Source of the DNA: Anaerolineae bacterium
GTDB taxonomy: Bacteria > Chloroflexota > Anaerolineae > Aggregatilineales > Phototrophicaceae
DNA length: 64,000 nt
Reading direction: 5' to 3'
NCBI GenBank assembly: GCA_022842885.1
Contig: JALHOR010000002.1
Span: 1 to 64,000, forward strand
This document shows positions 9,695 to 18,976 of this stretch, one piece after another. Positions within the stretch are counted from its first letter, which is position 1; every line of letters starts with the position of its first letter. The position numbers and the translations under genes are program-made. The notes under the pieces were generated by a model, which was not told the origin of the DNA, searched no databases, and saw only the letters and a list, made by a program, of their open reading frames with translations.

Positions 9695-10897
9695 ATGGCA
9701 GTCAATATTATCGTCCCGGAATTGAGCGAATCGGTGGTTGAAGCCACTGTCGCCGATTGGCTGAAAAAAGTCGGTGATAAAGTGGCAGTGGGTGATGTGC
9801 TGGTGATGTTGGAAACAGATAAGGTAACGCTGGAAGTGTCCGCAGAACAAGCCGGAGTATTATCCAATATCATTCGCCAAACAGGCGATGATGTGAAACC
9901 GCATGACATTTTGGGCGTGATTGATGCAGTCGGCAGTGTGAGTGCATCAGTATCGCCTGCTGCTCCGGTTGCGGTTGCCTCTACAGAAGCGGTCGCCCGT
10001 CCAGAAACAACCAAAGCCACACCTGTCGCGCAGCGTGTGGCAGAAGCTAACAATGTAGATTTGGCAAAAGTGCCAGCAGGGGATGGCAAGCGCGTGACCA
10101 AAAACGATGTTCAGAATTTTATCGCGCAGCCAACGCCGGGAATCATCCAACCCGCGCCAAAAGCGGCTGCCCCTAGCGCGATTTTGCCTGCCAACACCGG
10201 GCGCGAAGAACGCATTCGCATGTCACGCCGCCGCCGCACGATTGCAGCGCGTTTGGTGGAGGCACAGCAAACTGCCGCCATGCTGACGACGTTTAACGAA
10301 GTGGATATGAGCGCGGTGCAGGCACTCCGGCAGCGGCGCAAAGATGCCTTCAAAGAAAAATATGGCATTGGCTTAGGGCTAAGTTCATTCTTCGTCAAAG
10401 CCACGATTGGCGCTTTAAAAGCCTTCCCGCGTTTGAATGCCGAAATTGATGGCGATGATATTGTCCTCAAGCATTATTATGATATTGGCATTGCCATCGG
10501 TGCCGAAGAAGGGTTAGTTGTCCCGGTGTTGCGCGATGCCGATAGAATGTCATTCGCGCAAATCGAAAAGCACATCCGCGATTATGCCAAACAAGTGGAA
10601 GATGGCAGTTTGCCAATCGAAGCGTTGCGCGGCGGTACATTTACGATTACCAATGGCGGCGTATTTGGTTCGTTGATGAGTACACCCATTTTGAATTATC
10701 CGCAGGTGGGGATTTTGGGGCTGCATGGCATCAAAGACCGCCCAGTAGTGATTAATGGCGAAATCGTCATTCGTCCGATGATGTATATGGCGCTGACGTA
10801 TGACCATCGCATTGTAGACGGGCGCGAATCAGTACAATTTTTAGTGAAAATCAAAGAATTGGTCGAAGACCCTGAATCGTTACTGATTGAGGGATAA
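9695..10897 (+). CDS. sucB: dihydrolipoamide succinyltransferase (2-oxoglutarate dehydrogenase E2)
   Basis: 400 residues from ATG 9695, which has GGAGG 7 bases upstream. Order of domains: an N-terminal lipoyl domain with the lipoylated Lys in ETDKVTLEV (about residue 44), an Ala/Pro-rich linker, a peripheral-subunit-binding domain ([16 protein letters not shown]...GKRVTKNDV), and a C-terminal acyltransferase domain ending in [13 protein letters not shown] with the catalytic His and Asp. The motif set and the pairing with sucA identify it as the succinyl rather than the acetyl transferase. It forms a two-gene operon closed by a terminator at 10925. The E3 lipoamide dehydrogenase must be elsewhere. 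Confidence 0.95.
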   Translation: MAVNIIVPELSESVVEATVADWLKKVGDKVAVGDVLVMLETDKVTLEVSAEQAGVLSNIIRQTGDDVKPHDILGVIDAVGSVSASVSPAAPVAVASTEAVARPETTKATPVAQRVAEANNVDLAKVPAGDGKRVTKNDVQNFIAQPTPGIIQPAPKAAAPSAILPANTGREERIRMSRRRRTIAARLVEAQQTAAMLTTFNEVDMSAVQALRQRRKDAFKEKYGIGLGLSSFFVKATIGALKAFPRLNAEIDGDDIVLKHYYDIGIAIGAEEGLVVPVLRDADRMSFAQIEKHIRDYAKQVEDGSLPIEALRGGTFTITNGGVFGSLMSTPILNYPQVGILGLHGIKDRPVVINGEIVIRPMMYMALTYDHRIVDGRESVQFLVKIKELVEDPESLLIEG

Positions 10898-10924
10898 TTC
10901 TTGCTCTAATGCGCTAAATTTCAG

Positions 10925-10957
10925 CCCTGCACTCTTAAGGTGTGGGGTTTTGTATTT
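10925..10957 (+). terminator. intrinsic terminator after sucAB
   Basis: CCCTGCAC and GTGTGGGG pair over a 7-base loop (two G-U pairs allowed), followed by TTTTGTATTT. It lies 28 bases after the sucB stop and just before the ribosome binding site of the next gene. Confidence 0.7.
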
Positions 10958-10971
10958 CTAGGAGATATTTC

Positions 10972-12018
10972 ATGTCTATTTTGACGTATTTTAGTCCACA
11001 TCATGCCTTGCATAACCCACCACATGAATTTATGCACGGTCAATTTGTGCCATATTTTGAGATGCCGTCGCGGATTGATTATTTGCGGCAGGGGTTAGAA
11101 ACATCTGGGTTGGTCAGCATTCAAGAGCCATTGCTGCAAATCAGTAAAGAGGCTTTAACGAGTGTTCATGACCCGAATATGATTGCCTATTTAGAAATGC
11201 TTTCTGGCAATGTGACCACTATTTTGCAGAAATCATTTGAGATGTATCGAATCGAGAGCGATGAAAACGGTTATTTTTACGAATCCAGTTTTCCCAAGCG
11301 GCATTATGGCAGCAAAACAGATAAGCCCGATTATTATATTTGCGATAGCACCAGCCCTGTTGGCAAAGATACGTGGCAAGCCATTTTGTATTCGGCAAAT
11401 TTGGCATATTGTGGCGCGTTGGCGTTATTAGATGGCGAAAAACGAGTGTATACCATGTGTCGTCCACCGGGGCATCATGCCGGGCGCGATTTTGCCGGAG
11501 GGTATTGTTATTTGAATAATGCCGCTATCGCTACTGCCCAATTGCTCAAACTGGGCAAAGTGGCGATTGTGGATGTGGATTATCATCATGGTAATGGCAC
11601 GCAAGATATTTTTTGGGATGAGCCGCGAGTATTTTTTGCATCGTTGCACGCTGACCCTGCTGTTGATTATCCTTATTATGCTGGTTATCCCGATGAAACC
11701 GGTGGCGAAGGGGTATCTTTGGTGAATGTGCCACTCCCGCACGGCACAGGTGAAACGGAATATCTATCCGCATTGAAAAAAGTGTTGATGCAACTGCGCG
11801 ATTTTCAGCCGGATTTTCTGGTGATTTCGTTGGGGTTTGATACCTATAAAGATGACCCGATGGCACGATTTCAATTGGATATGAGCAGTTATCGCCGGAT
11901 GGGGCAGATGTTCAATGGGCTGCAACTGCCGACGTTATATGTGCAGGAAGGTGGTTACTGCATCGAAAAATTGGGTGAGATGGCAACCGCATTTTTTCAG
12001 GGTGTATTGGCGGAGTAA
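10972..12018 (+). CDS. acetylpolyamine amidohydrolase-type deacetylase (histone deacetylase superfamily)
   Basis: 348 residues from ATG 10972 with AGGAG upstream; an in-frame GTG at 10942 is less likely. It is a zinc-dependent deacetylase of the arginase/deacetylase fold: CRPPGHHAG (163-171) supplies the tandem histidines, DVDYHHGNGTQDIF (201 on) supplies Asp203 and His205 as metal ligands, and LGFDTYKDDP (about 290) the second metal Asp. Length, the FPKRH segment near 107-111, and the overall layout match bacterial acetylpolyamine amidohydrolases better than eukaryotic-like HDACs. It would release free polyamines from acetyl derivatives. A SET-domain gene follows after 8 bases, and a full polyamine importer lies just beyond, convergent. 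An acetyl-lysine protein substrate cannot be excluded. Confidence 0.88.
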   Translation: MSILTYFSPHHALHNPPHEFMHGQFVPYFEMPSRIDYLRQGLETSGLVSIQEPLLQISKEALTSVHDPNMIAYLEMLSGNVTTILQKSFEMYRIESDENGYFYESSFPKRHYGSKTDKPDYYICDSTSPVGKDTWQAILYSANLAYCGALALLDGEKRVYTMCRPPGHHAGRDFAGGYCYLNNAAIATAQLLKLGKVAIVDVDYHHGNGTQDIFWDEPRVFFASLHADPAVDYPYYAGYPDETGGEGVSLVNVPLPHGTGETEYLSALKKVLMQLRDFQPDFLVISLGFDTYKDDPMARFQLDMSSYRRMGQMFNGLQLPTLYVQEGGYCIEKLGEMATAFFQGVLAE

Positions 12019-12026
12019 GGGATGGC

Positions 12027-12536
12027 ATGTTACACAAATATGTAGTGGTGCGGGATAATGATGTCATTGCTGGCACAGGCTTGGTGGCAATTGGCGAAAT
12101 CAAAGCAGGCGAAATTGTGAGCCAGTTAGAGCCAAATCAGCCGATGCTGCTGATTGCTGATGTCCTGAAAATGACGCCAGAAGAACAAGACAAAGTATTA
12201 TTTTATGGCTATCAATGCAGCGAAACGCATATCGTCAACGAGACAGGCGACGAAAAATACATGAATCATGCTTGCGACCCCAATACTTGGTGGGGTGACG
12301 ACAATACTATGATTGCTCGCCGTGATATTCAAGCGGGTGAGGAACTGACTTACGATTATGCGACAACCGAAATTGCGGTGCCGTTTGAGATGGATTGTCA
12401 TTGTGGAAGTGATAGTTGTCGCGGCAGAGTGACGAACCGGGATTATCTGGATAGCGATTGGCAGGCGCGTTTTGGAACACATTTGCCGCAGCACACTCTG
12501 AAAGCAATAGAACGGGCGAAACAAGACCGAGAATAA
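12027..12536 (+). CDS. bacterial SET-domain protein (putative lysine methyltransferase)
   Basis: 169 residues. The SET signature is complete: GTGLVAIGEIKAGEIV near the N-terminus, YMNHACDPN (78-86) and GEELTYDYA (104-112) forming the SAM-binding pseudoknot, then a post-SET-like cysteine set C124, C126 and C131 in CHCGSDSCRG. SET proteins transfer methyl groups from SAM to lysine side chains. The gene begins 8 bases after the deacetylase stop and is almost certainly co-transcribed with it. The substrate is unknown; small bacterial SET proteins are seldom characterised. A terminator shared with potA follows. Confidence 0.88.
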   Translation: MLHKYVVVRDNDVIAGTGLVAIGEIKAGEIVSQLEPNQPMLLIADVLKMTPEEQDKVLFYGYQCSETHIVNETGDEKYMNHACDPNTWWGDDNTMIARRDIQAGEELTYDYATTEIAVPFEMDCHCGSDSCRGRVTNRDYLDSDWQARFGTHLPQHTLKAIERAKQDRE

Positions 12537-12542
12537 TTGACA

Positions 12543-12572
12543 AAAACACGGAGCAGACAACCTCCGTGTTTT
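12543..12572. terminator. bidirectional terminator between the SET gene and potA
   Basis: A perfect 11-bp stem AAAACACGGAG / CTCCGTGTTTT with an 8-base loop. The A/T flanks give T tracts on both strands. It separates two convergent genes. Confidence 0.9.
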
Positions 12573-12582
12573 GTTTTTGGCA

Positions 12583-13704
12583 TTAGTCTGTCAGGATGCG
12601 GGCATTGGTTGTATCCCATAAGACTTTTACGGTTTGCATTTCGCGGAATGCCAATGATTTTTGATATTCGGTATTTTGTACGCGCACCGTCAAATCAATA
12701 TCATTGCCGATTCGCACGATATAGCGGGTATCAGTGCCGATATAATACACTTGCCGCACTTGCCCATTTATGATGTTGAGGTTATCTGTCGATTCGATGA
12801 CTTCATCATAAGCTCGCAGCATAATCCGTTCCGGGCGAATAGCCACCACAACTTCACCGCTATCTACAACATCCTGATGACTGAGCAGTGCTTGAATGAG
12901 TGTTTCATTGTCTAAGCGTACTGTTCCTGATTTGTTGCTGTGGGCTACGAGTTGCCCAGACAAAAAGTTGGTTTCGCCGATAAAATCCGCCACAAAACGA
13001 TTGGCAGGAGTCTCATAAATTTCATCGGAGCGCCCGACCTGTAACACATGCCCGCCATCCATCACGGCAATGCGATTCGCCATCGTCATGGCTTCTTCTT
13101 GGTCATGGGTGACGAACACAAAGGTAATGCCCAATTCTTGCTGCATGGTTTTGAGTTCAAGCTGCATTTCGCGCCGCAATTTTAAATCCAAAGCGCCTAA
13201 TGGCTCATCGAGCAGCAATACGGAAGGTTGTTTGACCAATGCCCGCGCCAATGCGACGCGCTGCTGTTGACCACCGGAAAGTTCACGGGGTTTGCGTTGC
13301 GCGATATGCGGCAGTCGTACCATTTCCAATGCGGACATTGCCCGGTCACGCGCTTCTTTTTTATCTACCCGTGCCATTTCCAACCCGAACATGACATTTT
13401 GAAAGATGGTCATGTGGGGGAATAGCGCATAATCCTGAAACACCGTATTCACCGGACGATGATAAGCAGGAACTCCTTGCATTGGTTCGCCATCAATCAA
13501 GATTTCGCCGCTGCTAGGCTGTTCAAAGCCAGCAATCATTCTGAGAGTGGTGGTTTTGCCGCAGCCGCTGGGTCCCAACATGGCAAAAAATTCGCCATCG
13601 TAAATATCCAACGAAATGTTATCCACGGCTCTCACCGGTTTATCGCCACGGCGTGCTGGAAATTCTTTGACGACATTCCGCAAACGAACTTTGACTTCGC
13701 TCAT
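12583..13704 (-). CDS. potA: spermidine/putrescine ABC transporter ATPase PotA
   Basis: 373 residues. ABC ATPase with Walker A GPSGCGKTTT, signature LSGGQQQRVALARAL, Walker B LLLDEPLGALD and the His switch FVTHDQEEA; the C-terminal ~120 residues form the TOBE regulatory region (VVAIRPERI). Typical PotA length. The start ATG has AGGAG 5 bases upstream. It is the last gene of potB-potC-potD-potA; a hairpin with a T tract precedes it and may reduce its expression relative to the binding protein. PotA powers import of polyamines from the medium. Confidence 0.93.
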   Translation of the reverse strand: MSEVKVRLRNVVKEFPARRGDKPVRAVDNISLDIYDGEFFAMLGPSGCGKTTTLRMIAGFEQPSSGEILIDGEPMQGVPAYHRPVNTVFQDYALFPHMTIFQNVMFGLEMARVDKKEARDRAMSALEMVRLPHIAQRKPRELSGGQQQRVALARALVKQPSVLLLDEPLGALDLKLRREMQLELKTMQQELGITFVFVTHDQEEAMTMANRIAVMDGGHVLQVGRSDEIYETPANRFVADFIGETNFLSGQLVAHSNKSGTVRLDNETLIQALLSHQDVVDSGEVVVAIRPERIMLRAYDEVIESTDNLNIINGQVRQVYYIGTDTRYIVRIGNDIDLTVRVQNTEYQKSLAFREMQTVKVLWDTTNARILTD

Positions 13705-13720
13705 TGTGACTCCTGTGTAA

Positions 13721-13754
13721 TTAAAAAGGGACAGGCGTTAGCACACCTGTCCCC
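13721..13754 (-). terminator. terminator or attenuator between potD and potA
   Basis: On the minus strand GGGACAGG / CCTGTCCC pair over a 10-base loop and are followed by TTTTTAAT. The element lies inside the operon, 25 bases downstream of potD and ahead of the potA ribosome binding site. It could let the binding protein be made in excess over the ATPase. Confidence 0.7.
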
Positions 13755-13778
13755 ATGGTTCGGACTATAGAGAAGTGC

Positions 13779-14885
13779 TTATGACCCGGCTAAAATCAGG
13801 ATTTCATCCCAAGCGTCGTTGTAGGCTTGTTCAGCATCGCCAACATCTGCCAAGAACCACATGTTTGCCAAGGCTTCTTCGGAAGGGGCAGTCGCAGGGT
13901 TTGTCAAAATCGCGGGGTCAATGAAACCGCTATCAATCGCTGCTTGGTTGGGTGTGGCATAGGTTGTGAAATTCACAATCATTGCCCCCACTGCCGGGTC
14001 AAGAAGGTAATCCATAAAGACCTCAGCCAATGCCGGATTTTGTGCGCCAGTGGGGACGAGCATACTGGCAACATCGGCAACCCCGCCTTCTTCAGGGATA
14101 ACATACGAATAAGTATCGCATTCGCAGGTGGCAATCAGTTGATAAATATCGCCGCTGTATTCCACGACAATATCTACTTCACCACGTTCCAGCATCAACT
14201 GACCATCATCATCATGAATATCTACGACATTGCTGCTGCGTTGGAGCAGGAAATCACGCGCTTGGGCAATTTCATCGGGGTTTTGGCTGGTCGGTTCAAA
14301 ACCGAGCAGTTTGAGCGCCACAGAGAGTGATGAACGTGAATCGTTCAGCCAAGCAACCGGTCCATTGTAGTTATAAACTTGTTCCCAAGAGGTAATCGTT
14401 TCGCCCACTTTTTCGACATTGTAGGCGATGCCGGTTGTTCCCCACAAATACGGTACAGAATATTCGTTTTCCGGGTCAAACGATAAGCCGCGCCAGCGTT
14501 CCGCGATGTTGACAAAATTTGGAATATTGTCGAGATTGATGGGCATGATTAATTCTTCGCGTAGCATCGTCGGGATGATGTATTCATTGGCAAATGTCAC
14601 ATCAAAACCGGGGTTGCCTTGGCGCAACCGAGCGACCATCGCTTCGTTGCCTTCAAAAGTGTCATAATTGACGGTTACACCACACAGCCGTTCAAAATCT
14701 TCAACAGTGGTTTCGCCAATATAGGTTGACCAGTTGAAGACATTCAGGGTTTGCCCCTCAAAACCTTCGGGGCATGTCCACACAATGTCGTCGGCAGTAG
14801 GCGGCACAAAATCATCTTGGGCAACCAAAATGCCCACGCCACTCAGCAACACCAATAGCACCAAGATAGTCCGTAGTTTCAACAT
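13779..14885 (-). CDS. potD: polyamine ABC transporter substrate-binding protein PotD
   Basis: 368 residues from the ATG at 14885, with AAGGAG upstream; an in-frame start 8 codons earlier is less likely. A signal peptide (MLKLRTILVLLVLLSGVGILVAQ) is present, without the lipobox Cys that would anchor it. The mature protein shows the PotD/PotF pattern: LNVFNWSTYIG near the N-terminus, then TFEGNEAMVARLRQG and LMLERGEVDIVVEYSGD. It captures spermidine or putrescine outside the membrane for PotB/PotC. The first residues of the binding motif (NWSTYI) match polyamine binders; specificity between polyamines cannot be read. Confidence 0.9.
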   Translation of the reverse strand: MLKLRTILVLLVLLSGVGILVAQDDFVPPTADDIVWTCPEGFEGQTLNVFNWSTYIGETTVEDFERLCGVTVNYDTFEGNEAMVARLRQGNPGFDVTFANEYIIPTMLREELIMPINLDNIPNFVNIAERWRGLSFDPENEYSVPYLWGTTGIAYNVEKVGETITSWEQVYNYNGPVAWLNDSRSSLSVALKLLGFEPTSQNPDEIAQARDFLLQRSSNVVDIHDDDGQLMLERGEVDIVVEYSGDIYQLIATCECDTYSYVIPEEGGVADVASMLVPTGAQNPALAEVFMDYLLDPAVGAMIVNFTTYATPNQAAIDSGFIDPAILTNPATAPSEEALANMWFLADVGDAEQAYNDAWDEILILAGS

Positions 14886-14952
14886 AAAGAGATACTCCTT
14901 ACACTTCAAGCTAAATGCAGCATGATTAGAATGTACTTCAAAATCACTTCTG

Positions 14953-14980
14953 GTAGGGTCGGAGTATACCTCGACCCTAC
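14953..14980. other. intergenic hairpin between potC and potD
   Basis: GTAGGGTCG / CGACCCTAC form a perfect 9-bp stem over a 10-base loop. No T tract follows on the minus strand, so it is more likely an RNA-stabilising or dispersed palindrome than a strong terminator. It resembles the hairpin at 2143-2162. Confidence 0.6.
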
Positions 14981-14989
14981 TTCTAAAAT

Positions 14990-15907
14990 TTAGGAACGCC
15001 CAAGACTGCGATTCTGCAACAGCAGCGAGATACCAATCAACACGGTTGAAATAATCAACATGAGGGTCGAGATGGCGTTAATATCGGGCGTCACCGAAAC
15101 CTTTAGCAAGCCATATACAAAAACGGGTAGGGTGGTGGTGCCAATGCCCGACAAGAAAAATGTAACGACAAAATCATCTAGTGACAAGGTAAATGCCAGC
15201 AATGCGCCCGCTAGAATGCCCGGAATCATCAAGGGAAAGGTAATGCGCCAAAATGTTTGCCAGCCATTAGCGCCCAAATCATTCGCTGCTTCTTCGAGGC
15301 GTGGGTTCATATCTGCCAAACGCGCCCGCACCACAACCGCCACATATGAGATGTTAAACACCACATGCCCGATGATAATGGTCCCAAAGCCCGGCAAAGC
15401 ACGAGTACCGCTGGATTGTTCGATAAAATCAAACACGATTTTGAAGAACATTGCCAAGGATACCCCTTGTGTAATTTCCGGGATAATCACGGGTAGCAGC
15501 AGTAAGCCTTCGATATAGCGTTTGCCGGGGTAGTTGCCGCGTGCCAAACTGAGGGCGACCATCGTCCCTAGCAAAGTTGAAATGAACGTTGCGGCGAACC
15601 CCACAAACAGGCTGTTGCCTAGCGAACTCAACATCAAATCGGTGGCAAATGAGGCTTCACCGCCCGCTGCCCCCGTGAGGATATTTTCATACCATTTGAA
15701 TGTGAAGCCGTGCCAGCTATTCACGGTGCGAGCATCGTTAAATGAGAAGACAACCAACAAGACAATCGGTGCCCACAGGAAAAAATACCCGGCAAGCGAG
15801 ATAAACCAAAAGCCTGTTTTGCCAATACCTGTCGTTGCTGGATAACGACGCCGAATTCCTGCTCGTTCTAACGCTAGAGTAGAGCGATTAATGACACTGT
15901 TTGCCAT
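14990..15907 (-). CDS. potC: polyamine ABC transporter permease PotC
   Basis: 305 residues from the ATG at 15907 (MANSVINRS), one base after the potB stop; the longer in-frame start at 15940 would overlap potB. Six membrane helices are expected, and the cytoplasmic EAA loop that contacts the ATPase is present (EEAANDLGANGWQTFWRITFP is the region). LSLDDFVVTFF near the C-terminus is a PotC/PotI hallmark. The N-terminus is about 40 residues longer than usual and Arg-rich, of unknown meaning. It forms the inner-membrane channel with PotB. Confidence 0.92.
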   Translation of the reverse strand: MANSVINRSTLALERAGIRRRYPATTGIGKTGFWFISLAGYFFLWAPIVLLVVFSFNDARTVNSWHGFTFKWYENILTGAAGGEASFATDLMLSSLGNSLFVGFAATFISTLLGTMVALSLARGNYPGKRYIEGLLLLPVIIPEITQGVSLAMFFKIVFDFIEQSSGTRALPGFGTIIIGHVVFNISYVAVVVRARLADMNPRLEEAANDLGANGWQTFWRITFPLMIPGILAGALLAFTLSLDDFVVTFFLSGIGTTTLPVFVYGLLKVSVTPDINAISTLMLIISTVLIGISLLLQNRSLGRS

Positions 15908-15908
15908 G

Positions 15909-16763
15909 TTATTTTTCCCCGCCAGACCGTATATAAGCAAATAAAGGCACGATAACCAGCGATAACATCACCACCGAGACGGCTGCCCCTAATGGTAAAT
16001 TGCCTGTCCCCCGGAATTGGCTTTGAATCAGATTGCCAATCATGAAACCATCACGCCCTCCCAGTAAATCGGGAGTCACAAAAGCGCCAATGGCGGGAAT
16101 AAACACCAGCACGCAGCCAGCCAACACCCCCGGAAGGGTCATAGGCAGCATGACGCGCCAAAACGTATGCCAGTAATTCGCGCCCAAGTCTTGGGCGGCT
16201 TCTACATAGCGAAAATCAAAACGTTCAACGGAGGCGTAAATGGGCAGCACCATGAAGGGCAAAAACCCATAGACCAACCCCAATAAAACGGCAAATTCCG
16301 TATTCAAGAGTTGCAATGGTTCGGTGATGAGACCGAGACTGAGCATGAAATTATTGATAATGCCTTCGCGCCCTAGCAGCATTTGCCAAGCGTATGTCCG
16401 AACCAGAAAGTTCGTCCAAAAAGGCAGGATAATCAGGAACAGGGCAAAGCGCCGCATACTTGGGTTTTGGCGCGTGCGGATAAACAATGCCAAGGGATAA
16501 CCCACGAGCAAACAAATAAATGTGGTGAGAAAGGCAATCCACACTGAACGTTGGAGAACAGTGCTGAAAACGCCAAACGTGCGTTGGTAGTGGTCAAGCG
16601 TAAAGGGTAGTTCCGGGTTGCCACCTGAACCACGAGTCATCACGCTAATCACGATAATGAGCAACGCCGGGGCAATGAAGAAAATCACCAGCCATAAGAG
16701 GGCTGGAACCGACAATAGCAATTCGTTATGTTTGCGTCGAAGCGTCGTCAGCCACAGCGCCAT
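15909..16763 (-). CDS. potB: polyamine ABC transporter permease PotB
   Basis: 284 residues, the usual length. The first helix is in LLLSVPALLWLVIFFIAPALLI; the EAA loop is VEAAQDLGANYWHTFWRV, and FIPAIGAFVTPDLLGG near residue 225 is typical of PotB/PotH. It is the first gene of the operon, reading away from the divergent gene at 17054. The 290-base divergent gap should hold its promoter. Confidence 0.92.
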   Translation of the reverse strand: MALWLTTLRRKHNELLLSVPALLWLVIFFIAPALLIIVISVMTRGSGGNPELPFTLDHYQRTFGVFSTVLQRSVWIAFLTTFICLLVGYPLALFIRTRQNPSMRRFALFLIILPFWTNFLVRTYAWQMLLGREGIINNFMLSLGLITEPLQLLNTEFAVLLGLVYGFLPFMVLPIYASVERFDFRYVEAAQDLGANYWHTFWRVMLPMTLPGVLAGCVLVFIPAIGAFVTPDLLGGRDGFMIGNLIQSQFRGTGNLPLGAAVSVVMLSLVIVPLFAYIRSGGEK

Positions 16764-16849
16764 GGAATGTTACCCTCAAAGGTAGAATCGTGTACAAATG
16801 TCATATTCGTTTCTCCTGCGATATCACCTTTGCGTTTGGACGCATGTTT

Positions 16850-16925
16850 CAGAGGGGACAGGTGATTACCCTGCTCTGATAAACAGCAGTAATCAGTAGA
16901 GTTGTCTAGCGAATGTGTTTATAAT
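16850..16925. promoter_or_regulatory. divergent control region with hairpin and a -10-like box
   Basis: The 290-base gap 16764-17053 separates potB from the divergent secreted-protein gene. A broken hairpin at 16850-16878 pairs CAGAG with CTCTG and CAGG with CCTG around a TGATTAC loop. A perfect TATAAT stands at 16920-16925 on the plus strand but has no good -35 box at the right spacing. The rest is AT-rich and shows nothing I can name. Confidence 0.35.
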
Positions 16926-17053
16926 ACGCGCTTTCTGTGAATATGCAATATTTTAACTGCCATTTTAACGATGAATTTATGTTTCTTAACACTCGCAAAG
17001 ATAAAGCGATTTATAGTAGGACTGTGGTGGTATTTGTTTAGGAATGTGTAGTT

Positions 17054-18976
17054 ATGCGCTCATTATGGTGGTGGTGGTTATTCGGTTTTTTGGTGCTGCC
17101 GCTGTCGGCACAGGTAGATAAAGGCAGCCTACCTGTCGGGGTGGTGATGACCGATTCGCTGGCACATGATGAAAGCCATTGCTACCGCTTGCCGATTATC
17201 AGCCAACCACGAGTTACCTTGGAGCTTGCGGCAGAGAACATAAACGATATATTTTATGGTTATCTTGTGGATGCCAACCAGCAATTGATTACCCCCGTCG
17301 CCAAAAATTTCATAGAGAAGCGGCTGATTCAAGTGTATCAACTTTCAGATACCACCCCTTTGGTATTTTGTATTGAAGGAAGTGGGCAATATACAGTGCG
17401 CTTAAACTCAGAGGATGCGCTGCAAGCAGTTATGGGCAGTATTGCCACTGGAGATGACATCCGGGGGCGTTTAGAAGCGCCGTTAAATCACCTCTATACA
17501 CTCAAGGTTGCCGCTAACGCGGTCATAACACTAGAGTTGACGAATAATCGTCGCTCGATTGTGATGCAAATTTTGGATGAAGACGGTAGTGTAATTCTGC
17601 CCGTTGCCGAGCGTATAACAGGTAGTAATTTCATGCAGGTCTATACATTGGTCAGTCCGCAAACGGCTGCGGTCAGGCTGCAAGGCATCGGTGATTATCG
17701 GTTGCGGCTATTTGATGATGACCTGCTGCGCGAATTTGTCGGTGAGATTAACTTAGACGAGTCGGTTTCTGGTGTGGCAACAGCAGAACGCAGTCGTGTA
17801 TATCAATTGGTGATAGATGAATCAACATCACAGGTAGTCAGTATGATGCTTGAAGGTGTCACCGATGGAATTGTGGTGCGAAATGCGAACAACCAACGGA
17901 TACATGAGCAGAAGCATTTCCGGGATGGTACAACCTACACCGCTGTTTTTGAATTAAATGGGAATACCCAATATCAAATCGAAGCTGTCATTCGGGGTAA
18001 CTATACGCTCACAGTACAAACGGGCGATGCCAGCCTGTCATTAGCGCAAACGTTGTTTGCCAATGATGTTCTTTATGCCAATCTAGCAGTTGGGCGTACC
18101 CCTGTTTACCTCTTGGATATTCCAGAAAATACAGAAATTTTGCTCACGCTGGTCTTATTTGGCGGCACAATTTATGAGGCTGCACCACTGATTATCAGTG
18201 CCGATGGGATTGTGACTCCAGCATCATTTTTACCCTTCACTACAAATCAGTTGCGTTTATCAATTACACCCAAAGGTGAACCACCGTATTCATTTGTTCC
18301 GACGATTACGGGAGCGCATGTGATTAGTTTAGTCACGACGGGCAGCCTTCCAGAAAAATCTATTCGGATTCGTTTGACGACAGACAGCACCAATTTACGC
18401 AGCGGTGCAACTATAGATGCACCTATTCTGCGCGAGGCAAGTGCAGGCACAGAATTATTGGCGGTTGCCCGCAATGATAAAGGCGATTGGCTTTTGGCGC
18501 TGACCGGTGATGGTTTAATGGTTTGGGTATTTGGGCAGCTTGTGACCGTTATTAATCCGAATCAGGATATAGCTGAGTTGCCACTTGCGCCGCGGCAAAC
18601 ACCACTGCCCACTGCTACGCCTGAACCAACGCTCACGCTAACTCCTACTGCGACGGCAGCGCCTGTGGTGCTACTATTAGAGACGCCACCACAAACCACA
18701 GAGTTACCTCAACCCACACTCACACCAACGGCATTACGACCGATTATTTGTACGATTAGTTCTGGCGGGGGTGTCAATATTCGCTTGGGACCAGGGGTAA
18801 CTTACGACGCTGCCGGGGCGTTAACTGCCGGGCAAATTCGCGGTGTGATTGGGCAAGCCAGCGACGATGAAAACAATATTTGGTGGCAATTGGCAGATGC
18901 TACATGGGTGCGCTCGGATTTGGTACAAGAAATTGGGGATTGCACGACTGCACCATTAGTCGAAATTGCTGAGTAA
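17054..18976 (+). CDS. secreted protein with repeated beta-domains and two SH3-type domains
   Basis: 640 residues. Signal peptide at 1-20 (WWWWLFGFLVLPLSAQ). The next ~420 residues look like repeated beta-rich modules built on Y-x-L-x-V/L and Y-x-V/L-R-L (for example HLYTLKVAANAVITLEL and RVYQLVIDEST), resembling bacterial pre-peptidase C-terminal-type domains. Then a bacterial SH3 domain (STNLRSGATIDAPIL, about 455-510), a Pro/Thr linker, and a second SH3 domain (GVNIRLGPGVTYDAAG, about 570-630). Such proteins sit outside the membrane and bind peptides or cell wall. No catalytic motif is seen; the function is unknown. Confidence 0.85.
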   Translation: MRSLWWWWLFGFLVLPLSAQVDKGSLPVGVVMTDSLAHDESHCYRLPIISQPRVTLELAAENINDIFYGYLVDANQQLITPVAKNFIEKRLIQVYQLSDTTPLVFCIEGSGQYTVRLNSEDALQAVMGSIATGDDIRGRLEAPLNHLYTLKVAANAVITLELTNNRRSIVMQILDEDGSVILPVAERITGSNFMQVYTLVSPQTAAVRLQGIGDYRLRLFDDDLLREFVGEINLDESVSGVATAERSRVYQLVIDESTSQVVSMMLEGVTDGIVVRNANNQRIHEQKHFRDGTTYTAVFELNGNTQYQIEAVIRGNYTLTVQTGDASLSLAQTLFANDVLYANLAVGRTPVYLLDIPENTEILLTLVLFGGTIYEAAPLIISADGIVTPASFLPFTTNQLRLSITPKGEPPYSFVPTITGAHVISLVTTGSLPEKSIRIRLTTDSTNLRSGATIDAPILREASAGTELLAVARNDKGDWLLALTGDGLMVWVFGQLVTVINPNQDIAELPLAPRQTPLPTATPEPTLTLTPTATAAPVVLLLETPPQTTELPQPTLTPTALRPIICTISSGGGVNIRLGPGVTYDAAGALTAGQIRGVIGQASDDENNIWWQLADATWVRSDLVQEIGDCTTAPLVEIAE

